A stretch of 19,085 bases of DNA, from assembly GCA_003134755.1 (NCBI GenBank), contig PLCK01000052.1, forward strand, positions 1 to 19,085. The letters are read 5' to 3'. The stretch comes from Actinomycetota bacterium. Lineage in GTDB: Bacteria; Actinomycetota; Actinomycetes; Acidothermales; Acidothermaceae. Every line of letters starts with the position of its first letter. Within the stretch, counting starts at the first letter, position 1. This document shows, piece after piece, positions 6,855 to 15,057 of this stretch. The position numbers were made by a program, and so were the translations under genes. The notes under the pieces were generated by a model. That model did no database searches, had not been told where the DNA came from, and worked only from the letters and a program-made list of their open reading frames with translations.

Positions 6855-9800
6855 ATGGGCACTCCGCCGACGATCGGCGTGCTTTCGCCGTTCGTGAGCG
6901 GATTCTATTTCGGCGCGATCATTCGCGGTATCGCGGCTACCGCGGCCGAGGCCGGCGTACGGCTGGTGGCGATCCAGACCTCGGATCCCGGAATCGTCTA
7001 TTCCGACCGCGCGCTGAACCGGCCGCATCCGCATGCCGCCGGGTGGGAGCACCTCGACGGGTGCATCGTCGTGATCGACGCGGAGACACCTCCGTATCGC
7101 GAGGCGATCCTGCGCAGCGGGAAGCCGATCGTGACGATCAGCCGGCCGTTCGACGGGCTTGACTGTCCGACCGTGCGGCCGGACAACCGGCAGGGCGCCC
7201 GCGACGCCGTCCGGCATCTCATTGCTCACGGGCACCGCAAGATTGCGTTCGTCGGCATGATGGGCCAATACGACTTCCAGGAGCGCCATGCGGCCTACGT
7301 CGAGGCGCTGATCGAGGCAGGGATCGATCCCGACCCCTCGCTGCTGTACTCAATCGTCGGCAACGAGGAACAATTCGGGTTCGACGCCGGCGAGCGGATG
7401 CTCGCGAACGGCTTGAAGTCGACCGCCGTCATGGTCGGCGCGGACGCCAGTGCCCTAGGCGTAATGCGGGCGTTAAGGGCGGGTGGGCTCGAACTCCCGC
7501 GCGACCAGGGGATGGTGGGCTTCGACGACATCGACGAGGCGGCATTCTCGCGACCCACGCTGTCGACCGTGCGACAAGACTTCGGTGCGATCGGCCGCCG
7601 GGCTGCGCGCGTTCTCCTTGACGGGCTGTCCGGTGTCGAGACGCCGTCCGGCCCCCATGAAGTGCCCACGACCTTCGTGACGCGTGAGTCCTGTGGCTGC
7701 TCGCCCGACGTCAACGCCCCGACTGCACCCCAACGTGCGCCGAGGACCACGATCGCGCGCCGCCGGTGGCTGGAGGACCGCCTCGACGCGGCGCTCACAG
7801 CAGACGATGACGTCACTGGGCGCGCCTCGGTGGTATCCGCCGTCGCTGCGGTGATCAGCGAAGTCATCGAGGCCGCAGCACGTGGCGAGCCGGGTCCGGC
7901 GGAGTCCGTTGTGGCCGGAGCGCTTGAGACATTCTATCGGCGCACGCCGCGCGACGAGACGGTGCGCGGCGCCATGGAGGGCGTGCGCGGCTTTGCCCGC
8001 GATCTCCTGGAGGCGAGACCATCGGGTGATGAAGCCGAGGCGCTGCGGGTCTCTGATCGGACCATCGGACTGATGGGGACGCTTTCGGCGATCCACGCGC
8101 GTGGTCAGTTCGGTGAGAGCACCTACTTCCAAAGCGCCCTCCGCACGCAATACGCCGTGGCGATGGACCTGCTCCGCAGTCACGAGGAGGATCCGCGGTC
8201 GCTGGAGTGGCTGGAGGCCACCACGATGACCGGCGGGTGCCTGGGGTTGTGGTCGGAGGTGCCTGGTGAGTTGGCATCCGACGCCGACCCGACGCTGGCG
8301 ATCGTCGGTACGTTCGACCGCGCGCCGGACGGTATCGCAAGCTCGCTCGGCTTGAACGAAACGGTGACGGCATCGACCTTTCCACCCGCGCAACTGCTCG
8401 CTCTTGCGCGCCACCCGGACGACGTCGTGTTCGTGCTGCCGGTGAAGGTTCGCTCGAGCGATTGGGGGCTACTGGGCGTCGTCGGGAAGGTCGACAGCAA
8501 GGTTGCCTCGGGCGGCGATTCGTTGAACCAGTGGGCTGCGCTTCTTGCGGTTGCACTCGATCACCAGGCCAACGTGGCCTCGCTGCAAGAGCAACGCGAG
8601 GAGGTCGAGCGCTCCTACGAGCGCGAGCGTGGCCTCGTCGAGGAAATCCGGCTCAGTGAACAGCGCTACGCCCTCGCGGCGCAGGCGGCGAGCGGCGGTT
8701 TGTGGGACTGGGACCTCGCGCTCGACAAGGTCTTCTATTCGCCTCGCTGGATCGAACTGCTCGGGTCGCAGGGCCAGCCCGTCGGAGACAGCGCCAACGA
8801 CTGGTTCCTGCGCGTGCACCCGGACGACCTGCAAGCCCTCCTCATGGCCATCGAGGAACACCTCGAGGGCCGGTCGCCGGGTGTGGAGATGGAGCACCGA
8901 ATCCGTCGGCACGACGGCAGTTACCTGTGGGTGTTGTGCCGGGCTCTCGTCGTTCGCGGTGTCGACGGGACGCCGGCGAGGATGGTCGGATCGCTGACAG
9001 ACGTTCACGATCGCAAGGAGCTCGAGGAACAACTCCGCCACGCTGCGCTGTACGACGGGCTCACAGGTCTGCCGAACCGGACGCTGTTCGTCGACCGCTT
9101 GCGGCTCACGATGGCTCGGGCCAGTCGGCGTCCGGGCTATCAGTTCGCTGTGCTGTTCCTCGACCTCGACGGGTTCAAGTTGGTCAACGACAGTCTCGGC
9201 CATCTCCTCGGCGACACGTTGCTGTCGAGCGTGGCCGAGCGGATCTCGTCCGACCTGCGGCCCTCGGACACTGCATCCCGATTTGGTGGCGACGAATTCG
9301 CGATCCTGCTCGACGACATCGTGTCGCCGGACAATCCGGTGGCGGTCGCGGAACGACTGCAGGCGCGTCTCAAGCGGCCGTTCCACATCGGCGGCCACGA
9401 GATCGTTGTGACGGCCAGCATCGGCATCGCATCGAGCAGCACCGGCTATCAATCCGCCGAAGACGTCCTGCGGGACGCCGACACTGCTATGTACCGGGCG
9501 AAGGCCACGGAGAAGGGCACCCATGCGACCTTCGACGCCGGCATGCACACGCGGGCGCTGAGCCGTTTACGAGTCGAAGGGGAGCTCAGGCAGGCTCTCG
9601 AAGGCGGGCAGCTGCGGCTGCACTACCAGCCGATCGTCGAGATGCAAACCGGTCGGACCACGGCGTTCGAGGCGCTGGTCCGCTGGGAGCACCCAACTCG
9701 GGGGTTGCTTGCTCCGGGCGACTTCCTGACGATCGCCGAGGAGACCGGCCTCATCGTGCCGATCGGGCGGTGGATCCTCGGCGAGACGTGCCGGCAGATC

Positions 9801-10355
9801 GTCGAATGGCGTGCCGCGGGAGCACCTGCGAACGTCCGGGTCAGCGTCAATGTGTCCAACCGCCAGTTCTGGCACGGTGGCCTGCTCGAGGACGTGGCGG
9901 CGAGTCTGCGCGACGCGCATCTCGAGCCGCGCGACATCGTGCTCGAGATCACCGAGACGGTCGCGATGTACAACGCCGACCTCGCCGAGCGCACATTGAC
10001 CGAACTACACGACAACGGCTTCGCGCTGCACATCGACGACTTCGGCACCGGCTACTCCTCGCTGCAAGCTCTGCACCGCTTCCCGATCGAGGCGCTCAAG
10101 GTCGACCGCTCTTTCGTCGCCGGTCTCGGTGCTGACCCGCGCAGCACCGAGCTGGTGCGCACCATCGCGATGATGGCCCGCACCCTCGGCCTCGACGTCA
10201 TCGCCGAAGGCATCGAAACCCCCGACCAATGCAACCGCGTCGAGGCCCTCGGCTGCGGCTACGGCCAGGGGTACCTCTTCTCTCGGCCGGTGCCCGGCGA
10301 TGTCGCCGCGGCGTTCGTCTGCGGCGACCAGGCGGTCCGGGTGTCGACGGGCTGA
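6855..10355 (+). CDS. c-di-GMP cyclase/phosphodiesterase with LacI-type ligand-binding sensor (PBP-GAF-like-PAS-GGDEF-EAL)
   Basis: A 1166-residue protein from the ATG at 6855 (GAGGGG 7 nt upstream); a TTG at 6840 in frame is less likely. No signal peptide or membrane segment, so it is cytosolic. Residues about 5-280 are a LacI/GalR-type periplasmic-binding-protein fold (IGVLSPFVSGFYFGAIIRGI, TVRPDNRQGARDAVRHLIAHGHRKIAFVG, MVGFDDIDEAAFSRPTLSTV, ending RESCGC) with no helix-turn-helix. A helical region and a GAF-like segment (about 455-575) lead to a coiled coil. PAS is at about 599-720. The GGDEF domain is intact (GGDEF 811-815) with an inhibitory RxxD site at 802-805. The EAL domain is intact: EAL 939-941, NVSNRQF, LEITET, DDFGTGYSSL, LKVD, AEGIET and GQGY. 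Both synthesis and hydrolysis of c-di-GMP are therefore possible, presumably steered by a small ligand, perhaps a sugar (inference). Confidence 0.93.
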   Translation: MGTPPTIGVLSPFVSGFYFGAIIRGIAATAAEAGVRLVAIQTSDPGIVYSDRALNRPHPHAAGWEHLDGCIVVIDAETPPYREAILRSGKPIVTISRPFDGLDCPTVRPDNRQGARDAVRHLIAHGHRKIAFVGMMGQYDFQERHAAYVEALIEAGIDPDPSLLYSIVGNEEQFGFDAGERMLANGLKSTAVMVGADASALGVMRALRAGGLELPRDQGMVGFDDIDEAAFSRPTLSTVRQDFGAIGRRAARVLLDGLSGVETPSGPHEVPTTFVTRESCGCSPDVNAPTAPQRAPRTTIARRRWLEDRLDAALTADDDVTGRASVVSAVAAVISEVIEAAARGEPGPAESVVAGALETFYRRTPRDETVRGAMEGVRGFARDLLEARPSGDEAEALRVSDRTIGLMGTLSAIHARGQFGESTYFQSALRTQYAVAMDLLRSHEEDPRSLEWLEATTMTGGCLGLWSEVPGELASDADPTLAIVGTFDRAPDGIASSLGLNETVTASTFPPAQLLALARHPDDVVFVLPVKVRSSDWGLLGVVGKVDSKVASGGDSLNQWAALLAVALDHQANVASLQEQREEVERSYERERGLVEEIRLSEQRYALAAQAASGGLWDWDLALDKVFYSPRWIELLGSQGQPVGDSANDWFLRVHPDDLQALLMAIEEHLEGRSPGVEMEHRIRRHDGSYLWVLCRALVVRGVDGTPARMVGSLTDVHDRKELEEQLRHAALYDGLTGLPNRTLFVDRLRLTMARASRRPGYQFAVLFLDLDGFKLVNDSLGHLLGDTLLSSVAERISSDLRPSDTASRFGGDEFAILLDDIVSPDNPVAVAERLQARLKRPFHIGGHEIVVTASIGIASSSTGYQSAEDVLRDADTAMYRAKATEKGTHATFDAGMHTRALSRLRVEGELRQALEGGQLRLHYQPIVEMQTGRTTAFEALVRWEHPTRGLLAPGDFLTIAEETGLIVPIGRWILGETCRQIVEWRAAGAPANVRVSVNVSNRQFWHGGLLEDVAASLRDAHLEPRDIVLEITETVAMYNADLAERTLTELHDNGFALHIDDFGTGYSSLQALHRFPIEALKVDRSFVAGLGADPRSTELVRTIAMMARTLGLDVIAEGIETPDQCNRVEALGCGYGQGYLFSRPVPGDVAAAFVCGDQAVRVSTG

Positions 10356-10392
10356 CATCGGAGGCTGCGCAACGCTGACTACGCTGCCGCAC

Positions 10393-11361
10393 ATGCCCGA
10401 ATTCGATCTTCCACTCGAGGAGCTGCGCTCCTACCGCCCGAGCATCGCCGAGCCGGCGGACTTCGACGCGTTCTGGGCGGGCACTTTGCGCGCATCGCCG
10501 CCGGGCGAGGCGGAGTTCGTGCCGGTCGACTCCGGCCTGACCGCGATCGACACGCTCGACGTGACGTACCCCGGCTTCGGCGGCCAGCCGGTTCGTGGGT
10601 GGTTGCACCTGCCGGCCGGTCGTGACGCGGCCCTGCCGTGTGTCGTCGAATTCGTCGGCTACGGCGGCGGGCGCGGGCTCGCCCACGAGCGCAACATGTG
10701 GGCGCTGGCGGGCTACGCACATTTCGTGATGGACACCCGCGGGCAGGGCAGCGGGTGGTCGGTCGGCCACACACCTGATCTCGACGCCGGTCAGCCGGCC
10801 GCCGCGGGTGTGATGACCAGGGGCATTTCCTCGGCCGAGGGCTACTACTACCGCAGAGTCTTCGTCGATGCCGTGCGTGCGATCGATGCGGCGCGCTCGC
10901 ACCCCGCTGTCGATCCAGCTGCGGTCAGTGTGGCCGGCGTGAGTCAGGGCGGCGGAATCAGTCTGGCGGCTGCGGCATTGTCCGACGGACTGGTCGCCGC
11001 ACTGCCCGACGTCCCTTTCCTGTGTCATTTTCGCCGAGCAGTGTCGGTGACCGACGACGATCCCTACGGCGAGCTCGTCCGCTACCTGCACACCCATCGC
11101 GATCGGGTCGAACAGGCGTTCTCTGTGCTTGGGTACTTCGACGGCGTCTCGATGGCCGCCCGGGCGAGCGCGCCCGCGTTGTTCTCGGTGGGATTGCGTG
11201 ATTCGATCTGCCCGCCGTCCACGGTGTTTGCTGCATACAACGCCTACGGCGGGCCCAAGCAAATCGAGATCTACGAGTTCAACGAGCACGAGGGCGGTGG
11301 CCCTTTCCACCAGCGCGCACAGATGGCTTTTCTCGCCGAGATTTCTCGCCCAGGGAGTTAG
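10393..11361 (+). CDS. Acetyl xylan esterase / cephalosporin-C deacetylase family (CE7)
   Basis: A 322-residue alpha/beta hydrolase of the CE7 family, cytoplasmic and of the usual length. CE7 enzymes remove acetyl groups from xylo-oligosaccharides and other acetylated small molecules, including cephalosporin C. The N-terminus FDLPLEELRSYRP...PADFDAFW is the family hallmark. The RGQ motif (DTRGQGSGW) is present, the nucleophile is Ser184 in GVSQGGG, the acid is Asp270 in GLRDSICPP and the base is His299 in NEHEGGG, matching the known Ser-Asp-His spacing. The start is the ATG 37 nt after the c-di-GMP gene; it has no near ribosome site (a GGAGG lies about 28 nt upstream), so coupling or a leaderless transcript is possible. 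Without a signal peptide it would act on imported sugars. Its position after the LacI-like sensor suggests a shared carbohydrate theme. Confidence 0.93.
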   Translation: MPEFDLPLEELRSYRPSIAEPADFDAFWAGTLRASPPGEAEFVPVDSGLTAIDTLDVTYPGFGGQPVRGWLHLPAGRDAALPCVVEFVGYGGGRGLAHERNMWALAGYAHFVMDTRGQGSGWSVGHTPDLDAGQPAAAGVMTRGISSAEGYYYRRVFVDAVRAIDAARSHPAVDPAAVSVAGVSQGGGISLAAAALSDGLVAALPDVPFLCHFRRAVSVTDDDPYGELVRYLHTHRDRVEQAFSVLGYFDGVSMAARASAPALFSVGLRDSICPPSTVFAAYNAYGGPKQIEIYEFNEHEGGGPFHQRAQMAFLAEISRPGS

Positions 11362-11389
11362 ATCGGCAAACGCTGGGTAAGGGTGGTCC

Positions 11390-12166
11390 ATGCACAGCAC
11401 GCGGTTCGACCGGCGGTTCGACCGTGACTCACGGGTCGGCCTGGAATTGACGCTATGGGCCGGCGCGGTCTTCTTCGTGCTGGTGGTCTTCGGCATCCTG
11501 CTCGCGTTCGTGCGAGCCCGGGTGAGCTTCGTTCAAACTGCCGATCATTCGATCGCGAACCAGCTGAACACCTTCGCCGTCCATCACCACGGTCTCGTCC
11601 GCGCGATGCAGTGGGTGAGCACGGTCGGGGCTCCACGGACCTTCTGGCTTGTGACGGCGCTCCTGGTCGTCCTTGCACTAGTCAGGCACGCGTACCGGCT
11701 GGCTATCTGGGCGGCCATAACGATGGCCGGTGCGGCGCTGCTCGACGTCCTGCTCAAGAACGCGGTTGCGCGCAGCCGTCCGCATTTCGAGCACGCCGTC
11801 GCAGTAGCGCCCGGCGGTAGCTTTCCTTCCGGTCATGCGCTGGAGTCCTTCGTCGGCTGTGCGATCGTCATTCTGGCGATCGCCCCCGCTGTGTCGGCAG
11901 CTCGTCGACGGATCGCACTCATCGCAGCCGCAGTCGTCGTGCTGGCGATCGGGTTCTCGCGCGTGTTCCTCGGCGTCCACTTCGCCAGCGATGTCGTCGG
12001 CGGCTGGATCTTCGCTGCGGGTTGGCTCGCCGCGACAGTCGCCGCCTTCAGGTTGTGGCGGGCTTCGACCCACCTCGGCCGCCGCGGTTTCGGGCGAGAC
12101 GGTGCGAGCCCTGCGCTCAAGACCGGCATCGATCCCGCGGACAGCAACCGGCTGGTGTCGTCATGA
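11390..12166 (+). CDS. PAP2-family membrane phosphatase (first of pair)
   Basis: A 258-residue integral membrane protein with about six hydrophobic segments. All three PAP2/acid-phosphatase signatures are intact: C1 with Lys123 and Arg130-Pro131 (KNAVARSRP), C2 PSGH at 146-149 and C3 with Ser190, Arg191, His197 and Asp201 (SRVFLGVHFASD). Such enzymes remove phosphate from phosphatidic acid, undecaprenyl diphosphate or related lipids at the outer membrane face; the exact substrate cannot be read. The ATG follows AAGGG at about 7 nt. It starts 28 nt after the esterase gene, and its stop overlaps the next start (ATGA). The C-terminal tail of about 35 residues is polar and not part of the domain. 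Confidence 0.92.
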   Translation: MHSTRFDRRFDRDSRVGLELTLWAGAVFFVLVVFGILLAFVRARVSFVQTADHSIANQLNTFAVHHHGLVRAMQWVSTVGAPRTFWLVTALLVVLALVRHAYRLAIWAAITMAGAALLDVLLKNAVARSRPHFEHAVAVAPGGSFPSGHALESFVGCAIVILAIAPAVSAARRRIALIAAAVVVLAIGFSRVFLGVHFASDVVGGWIFAAGWLAATVAAFRLWRASTHLGRRGFGRDGASPALKTGIDPADSNRLVSS

Positions 12167-12912
12167 GGCGCCAGACCGCGTTGTGGACCGTCGTGACGCT
12201 GTTCGTCGGCGCCGCCGTACTGCTCGGCGTGATGGTGGCGCTGGGTGCGCTCGACGTGCACGTCCTTTCGCACGGCCGGATCGGTTCTGAAGACCGGACC
12301 ATCGACAACAACTTTGCTCATCACCGCGACGCGTTCTGGAACAGCGTCACGAAGGTGCTCACCTACTGCGCAGAGACGCTGCCGGTGATCGCGGCCTCGG
12401 TCGTGTTGCTCGTGATCGCGGCAGTCGTGTTCCGCCGCTGGCACGAGCCGGTATTCGTCGCGAGCACCCTGATTGGCGAGGTCGCGGTCTTCGTGCTCAC
12501 CACGCTTCTCGTCCACCGCGCTCGACCCACCGTTCCGAAACTCGACCACGCACCGCCGACCTCGAGTTTTCCGTCCGGCCATACCGCCGCGGCCACCTGC
12601 CTGTACGGCGCGATCGCGGTTCTCGTCGTCGCCTACGGTGCGCGTCGCGGATGGCGGATCCTGGCGATCGCGATCGCCATCCTGGTTCCAGTGGCGGTTG
12701 CACTCTCGCGGATGTACCGCGGGATGCACTATCCGACGGACGTCCTCGGTGGGTTCGTTCTCGGTGTCAGCTGGCTGTTCTTCACGTCGCGGGTACTGCT
12801 CACGACTCTCGTGAGCGGCGTGGCGACATCGGCTGCCCCCTCGGGCTCCTCGAGTCACCTGCGTGCACACGTGTCGAGGCGTGGTCGACTGCCTGTCGCA
12901 CAACGGCACTGA
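12163..12912 (+). CDS. PAP2-family membrane phosphatase (second of pair)
   Basis: A 249-residue membrane protein whose ATG overlaps the stop of the first PAP2 gene, so the two are translationally coupled. C2 is intact (PSGHT, 137-140) and so is C3 (Ser182, Arg183, His189, Asp193 in SRMYRGMHYPTD). C1 differs from the textbook form: Arg121-Pro122 are present in LVHRARP, but the Lys seven residues before is Thr114. This VHRxRP form is, from memory, common among actinobacterial PAP2 proteins, so activity is still likely. It is clearly different in sequence from its neighbour (not a recent duplicate). An undecaprenyl-diphosphate or phosphatidate phosphatase role is plausible but unproven. The polar Ser/Arg/His-rich tail follows the last membrane segment. 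Confidence 0.9.
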   Translation: MRRQTALWTVVTLFVGAAVLLGVMVALGALDVHVLSHGRIGSEDRTIDNNFAHHRDAFWNSVTKVLTYCAETLPVIAASVVLLVIAAVVFRRWHEPVFVASTLIGEVAVFVLTTLLVHRARPTVPKLDHAPPTSSFPSGHTAAATCLYGAIAVLVVAYGARRGWRILAIAIAILVPVAVALSRMYRGMHYPTDVLGGFVLGVSWLFFTSRVLLTTLVSGVATSAAPSGSSSHLRAHVSRRGRLPVAQRH

Positions 12913-12913
12913 G

Positions 12914-13828
12914 GTGACCCGCGCAGCATTCATCGTCAACCCTACGAAGAGCGACGATCTGGATTCGCTACGCGAGGCCGTCACAGCAGCTATGACGAAG
13001 GCTGGCTGGGAGCGGCCGCTGTGGCTGGAGACGACGGAAGAAGACCCAGGTCGCGGCCAAGCCGAGGATGCGATCAAGCAGGGTGTCGATGTCGTCCTCG
13101 TCTGTGGCGGCGACGGCACCATCACGGCGTGCGCGTCGGCACTGGCGAATTCGGGCGTGCCGCTCGCGATCGTGCCGGCCGGGACGGGAAACCTGCTTGC
13201 GCGAAATCTCGAGCTGCCGCTCGACCGCGACGCCGCTCTCGAACTCGCCTTGACTGGGTCCGATCGCGCACTCGACGTCGGGACCATCGACGGCGAGCCC
13301 TTCGTGGTCATGGCCGGCATGGGACTCGATGCGGTGATGCTGTCTGACGCAAGCGAGACGCTGAAGGCGAAGATCGGCTGGGCGGCATACGTACTGGCTG
13401 CGGCGCGCCATTTGCGCGACCGACCGGTCGAGGTCGAGTTGACCGGCGACGACGCGGCCCCGATCCATCGTCGGATCCATGGCCTCGTGGTCGGTAACGT
13501 CGGCCGGCTGCAGGGTGGCGTGCCGTTGTTGCCCGATGCGCACCCAGATGACGGCCTCCTGGACGTCGTGGTGCTGACGCCACTGGGTCCCGCCGGTTGG
13601 CTGCGGTTGGCGGCCGCGGTGCTGTTGCGGCGCAAGAACTCGCCGGAGTTCGACCGCCTGCGGGTCAGGAGGCTCAAGGTCCGCGCAGCGCGTGCGATGC
13701 CGTGCGAACGCGACGGAGAGGTGTGCGACAGCCGGCGCGACGCCCGGCTCGAGATCATGCCCGGGGCACTCATCGTGCGATGCGTCCCCGCCGGATCCGC
13801 GACGAACGGTAATCGCAAATCACCTTGA
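12914..13828 (+). CDS. Diacylglycerol kinase-family lipid kinase (DagK/LCB5/YegS type)
   Basis: A 304-residue soluble protein. The N-terminus TRAAFIVNPTK is the usual first strand, followed by VCGGDGT (GGDGT 65-69, the nucleotide-phosphate loop), AIVPAGTGNLLARNLELP, the GTIDGEPFVVMAGMGLDAVM segment, and PDDGLLDVVVL and CERDGE toward the C-terminus, all characteristic of the family. It phosphorylates diacylglycerol or another lipid alcohol with ATP at the membrane surface. The GTG start lies one base after the stop of the second PAP2 gene. No proper ribosome site is seen, so it depends on coupling. A longer GTG start at 12863 would overlap the PAP2 gene and gives an unlikely N-terminus. Kinase and phosphatases in one unit suggest a phosphorylation/dephosphorylation cycle on lipids. 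Confidence 0.92.
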   Translation: MTRAAFIVNPTKSDDLDSLREAVTAAMTKAGWERPLWLETTEEDPGRGQAEDAIKQGVDVVLVCGGDGTITACASALANSGVPLAIVPAGTGNLLARNLELPLDRDAALELALTGSDRALDVGTIDGEPFVVMAGMGLDAVMLSDASETLKAKIGWAAYVLAAARHLRDRPVEVELTGDDAAPIHRRIHGLVVGNVGRLQGGVPLLPDAHPDDGLLDVVVLTPLGPAGWLRLAAAVLLRRKNSPEFDRLRVRRLKVRAARAMPCERDGEVCDSRRDARLEIMPGALIVRCVPAGSATNGNRKSP

Positions 13829-13921
13829 GTGACAAAACCGGGCGCGACCAAATCAATCTGATCACAATCCCGCCACAGTCGTGCGTGACCTTGGCGCGGC
13901 GGGCCGGTTTCGACAGACTGG

Positions 13922-13933
13922 CCCGACGTCGGG
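13922..13933. promoter_or_regulatory. Perfect 12-bp palindrome upstream of ABC operon
   Basis: CCCGACGTCGGG, a perfect dyad in the 176-bp gap before the transporter operon. It could be a regulator half-pair or chance in GC-rich DNA. A CGACGTCG core by itself is too short to name a regulator. Confidence 0.35.
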
Positions 13934-13954
13934 TCACAACGGAGTGACACGACA

Positions 13955-13975
13955 CCTGGCCACTGAGTGACCAGG
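13955..13975. promoter_or_regulatory. Operator-like 21-bp palindrome before the ABC transporter operon
   Basis: Arms CCTGGCCACT and AGTGACCAGG flank one central G. Nine of ten arm positions pair; the only mismatch is at 13960/13970. It ends 29 nt before the ATG of the first permease gene, a typical place for a repressor to block transcription or the ribosome. The GAGTGAC core of its right half also occurs at 13942-13948 and around 13826-13832. No regulator gene lies in the window. Confidence 0.5.
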
Positions 13976-14004
13976 CATGTTGTGCGGGAGGTGTCGCGAC
14001 CCCT

Positions 14005-14997
14005 ATGACCGTCCCTCTCGAGGTCGTGGGCTCCCAGGGCGAGGCCCAGCCCGAGGCAGTTCTCGAGGGTGGTCATGCGATCGAAGGCCGGTCGCTCGGT
14101 CAGATCGCCTGGATGCGGCTGAAGCGCGACAAGATCGCGCTTTCCGGCGGCGTCGTGGTGCTGCTGCTGATCGTGATGGCGATCTTCGCTCCGCTCATCG
14201 TGAAGTGGTTGGGTCATCCGCCCAACGAGTTCCACTACGACCAGGTCAACCCCGATACCCAGGTACCGATCGGTTCGCATGGCGGGATCAGCCGGCACTT
14301 CCTGTTCGGAGTCGAGCCGGTCAATGGCCGTGACCTGTTCAGCCGCATCATGTACGGCTCGCAGATCTCCTTGCTGATCGCATTTCTTGCGACCCTGTTG
14401 TCGGTCGGCATCGGCACCATGATGGGCGTGGTGGCCGGCTATTTCGGCGGCTGGATCGACACGCTGATCAGCCGGGTGATGGACGTCTTCTTGGCGTTTC
14501 CGATCCTGCTGTTCGCCCTCGCGCTTGCCGGGGTCATCCCTGACAAGGCCTTCGGGCTGAAGGGCGACAGCCTGCGAATCGCGGTCATCATCTTCATCAT
14601 CGGCTTCTTCAACTGGCCGTACATCGGGCGCATCATCCGCGGTCAGACATTGTCGTTACGCGAGCGGGAATTCGTCGACGCCGCGCGCAGCCTCGGCGCC
14701 CGCTCGCCCTACATCCTGTCGCGCGAACTCCTGCCCAATCTGGTCGCTCCGATCCTGGTCTATTCGACGCTGCTGATCCCGACCAACATCTTGTTCGAGG
14801 CAGCGTTGTCCTACCTCGGCGTCGGCGTGCGGCCGCCGCGCGCGACATGGGGTGGCATGATCTCCGACGCCACCAACTGGTACCAGACCGACCCTGAGTT
14901 CCTGGTTCCATCGGGACTCGCCATCTTCATCACCGTGCTGGCCTTCAACCTGCTCGGCGACGGATTGCGAGATGCACTCGACCCACGATCGAGGTAG
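14005..14997 (+). CDS. Peptide/nickel-type ABC transporter permease (DppC/OppC-like)
   Basis: A 330-residue inner-membrane permease. An N-terminal cytosolic stretch and the OppC_N segment (about 35-65) with a first membrane helix precede a short extracytoplasmic loop containing the GVEPVNGRDLFSRIMYGSQISL region, typical of DppC/OppC. Five further helices follow. The ATPase-contact EAA loop reads VDAARSLGARSPYILSRELLPN. The C-terminus GDGLRDALDPRSR is the family ending. With the permease-B, binding protein and ATPase genes downstream it forms a family-5 importer for di-/oligopeptides or similar solutes; the substrate is not readable. It is the first gene of the operon, behind a 176-bp control region. 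The ribosome site GGGAGG lies a rather long 13 nt upstream. Confidence 0.94.
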   Translation: MTVPLEVVGSQGEAQPEAVLEGGHAIEGRSLGQIAWMRLKRDKIALSGGVVVLLLIVMAIFAPLIVKWLGHPPNEFHYDQVNPDTQVPIGSHGGISRHFLFGVEPVNGRDLFSRIMYGSQISLLIAFLATLLSVGIGTMMGVVAGYFGGWIDTLISRVMDVFLAFPILLFALALAGVIPDKAFGLKGDSLRIAVIIFIIGFFNWPYIGRIIRGQTLSLREREFVDAARSLGARSPYILSRELLPNLVAPILVYSTLLIPTNILFEAALSYLGVGVRPPRATWGGMISDATNWYQTDPEFLVPSGLAIFITVLAFNLLGDGLRDALDPRSR

Positions 14998-15057
14998 TCC
15001 ATCCGACTACCTGTGTGACCCAACTCTTACCAAGAGGAAAAAGGGGTGCCCTGCACA

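Noticed and set aside
10198..11496. Antisense open frame of about 430 codons over the CE7 esterase
   Set aside because: The plus strand has the full CE7 catalytic triad and family N-terminus; the antisense frame shows no motif.
12863..12913. Upstream GTG at 12863 as the start of the lipid kinase
   Set aside because: It would add 17 residues overlapping the PAP2 gene and precede the conserved first strand; the GTG at 12914 gives the family-typical N-terminus.
13886..13920. TTGGCG with a CAGACT 17 bp downstream as a sigma-70-type promoter for the ABC operon
   Set aside because: Both hexamers are weak matches and such pairs are frequent; not enough to call a promoter without transcript data.
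11833..14298. Antisense open frame of about 820 codons across the PAP2, kinase and first permease genes
   Set aside because: It is a shadow of well-supported plus-strand genes with intact family motifs. Its translation is Arg/Ser/Thr/Pro-rich with no domain, as expected opposite GC-rich codons.
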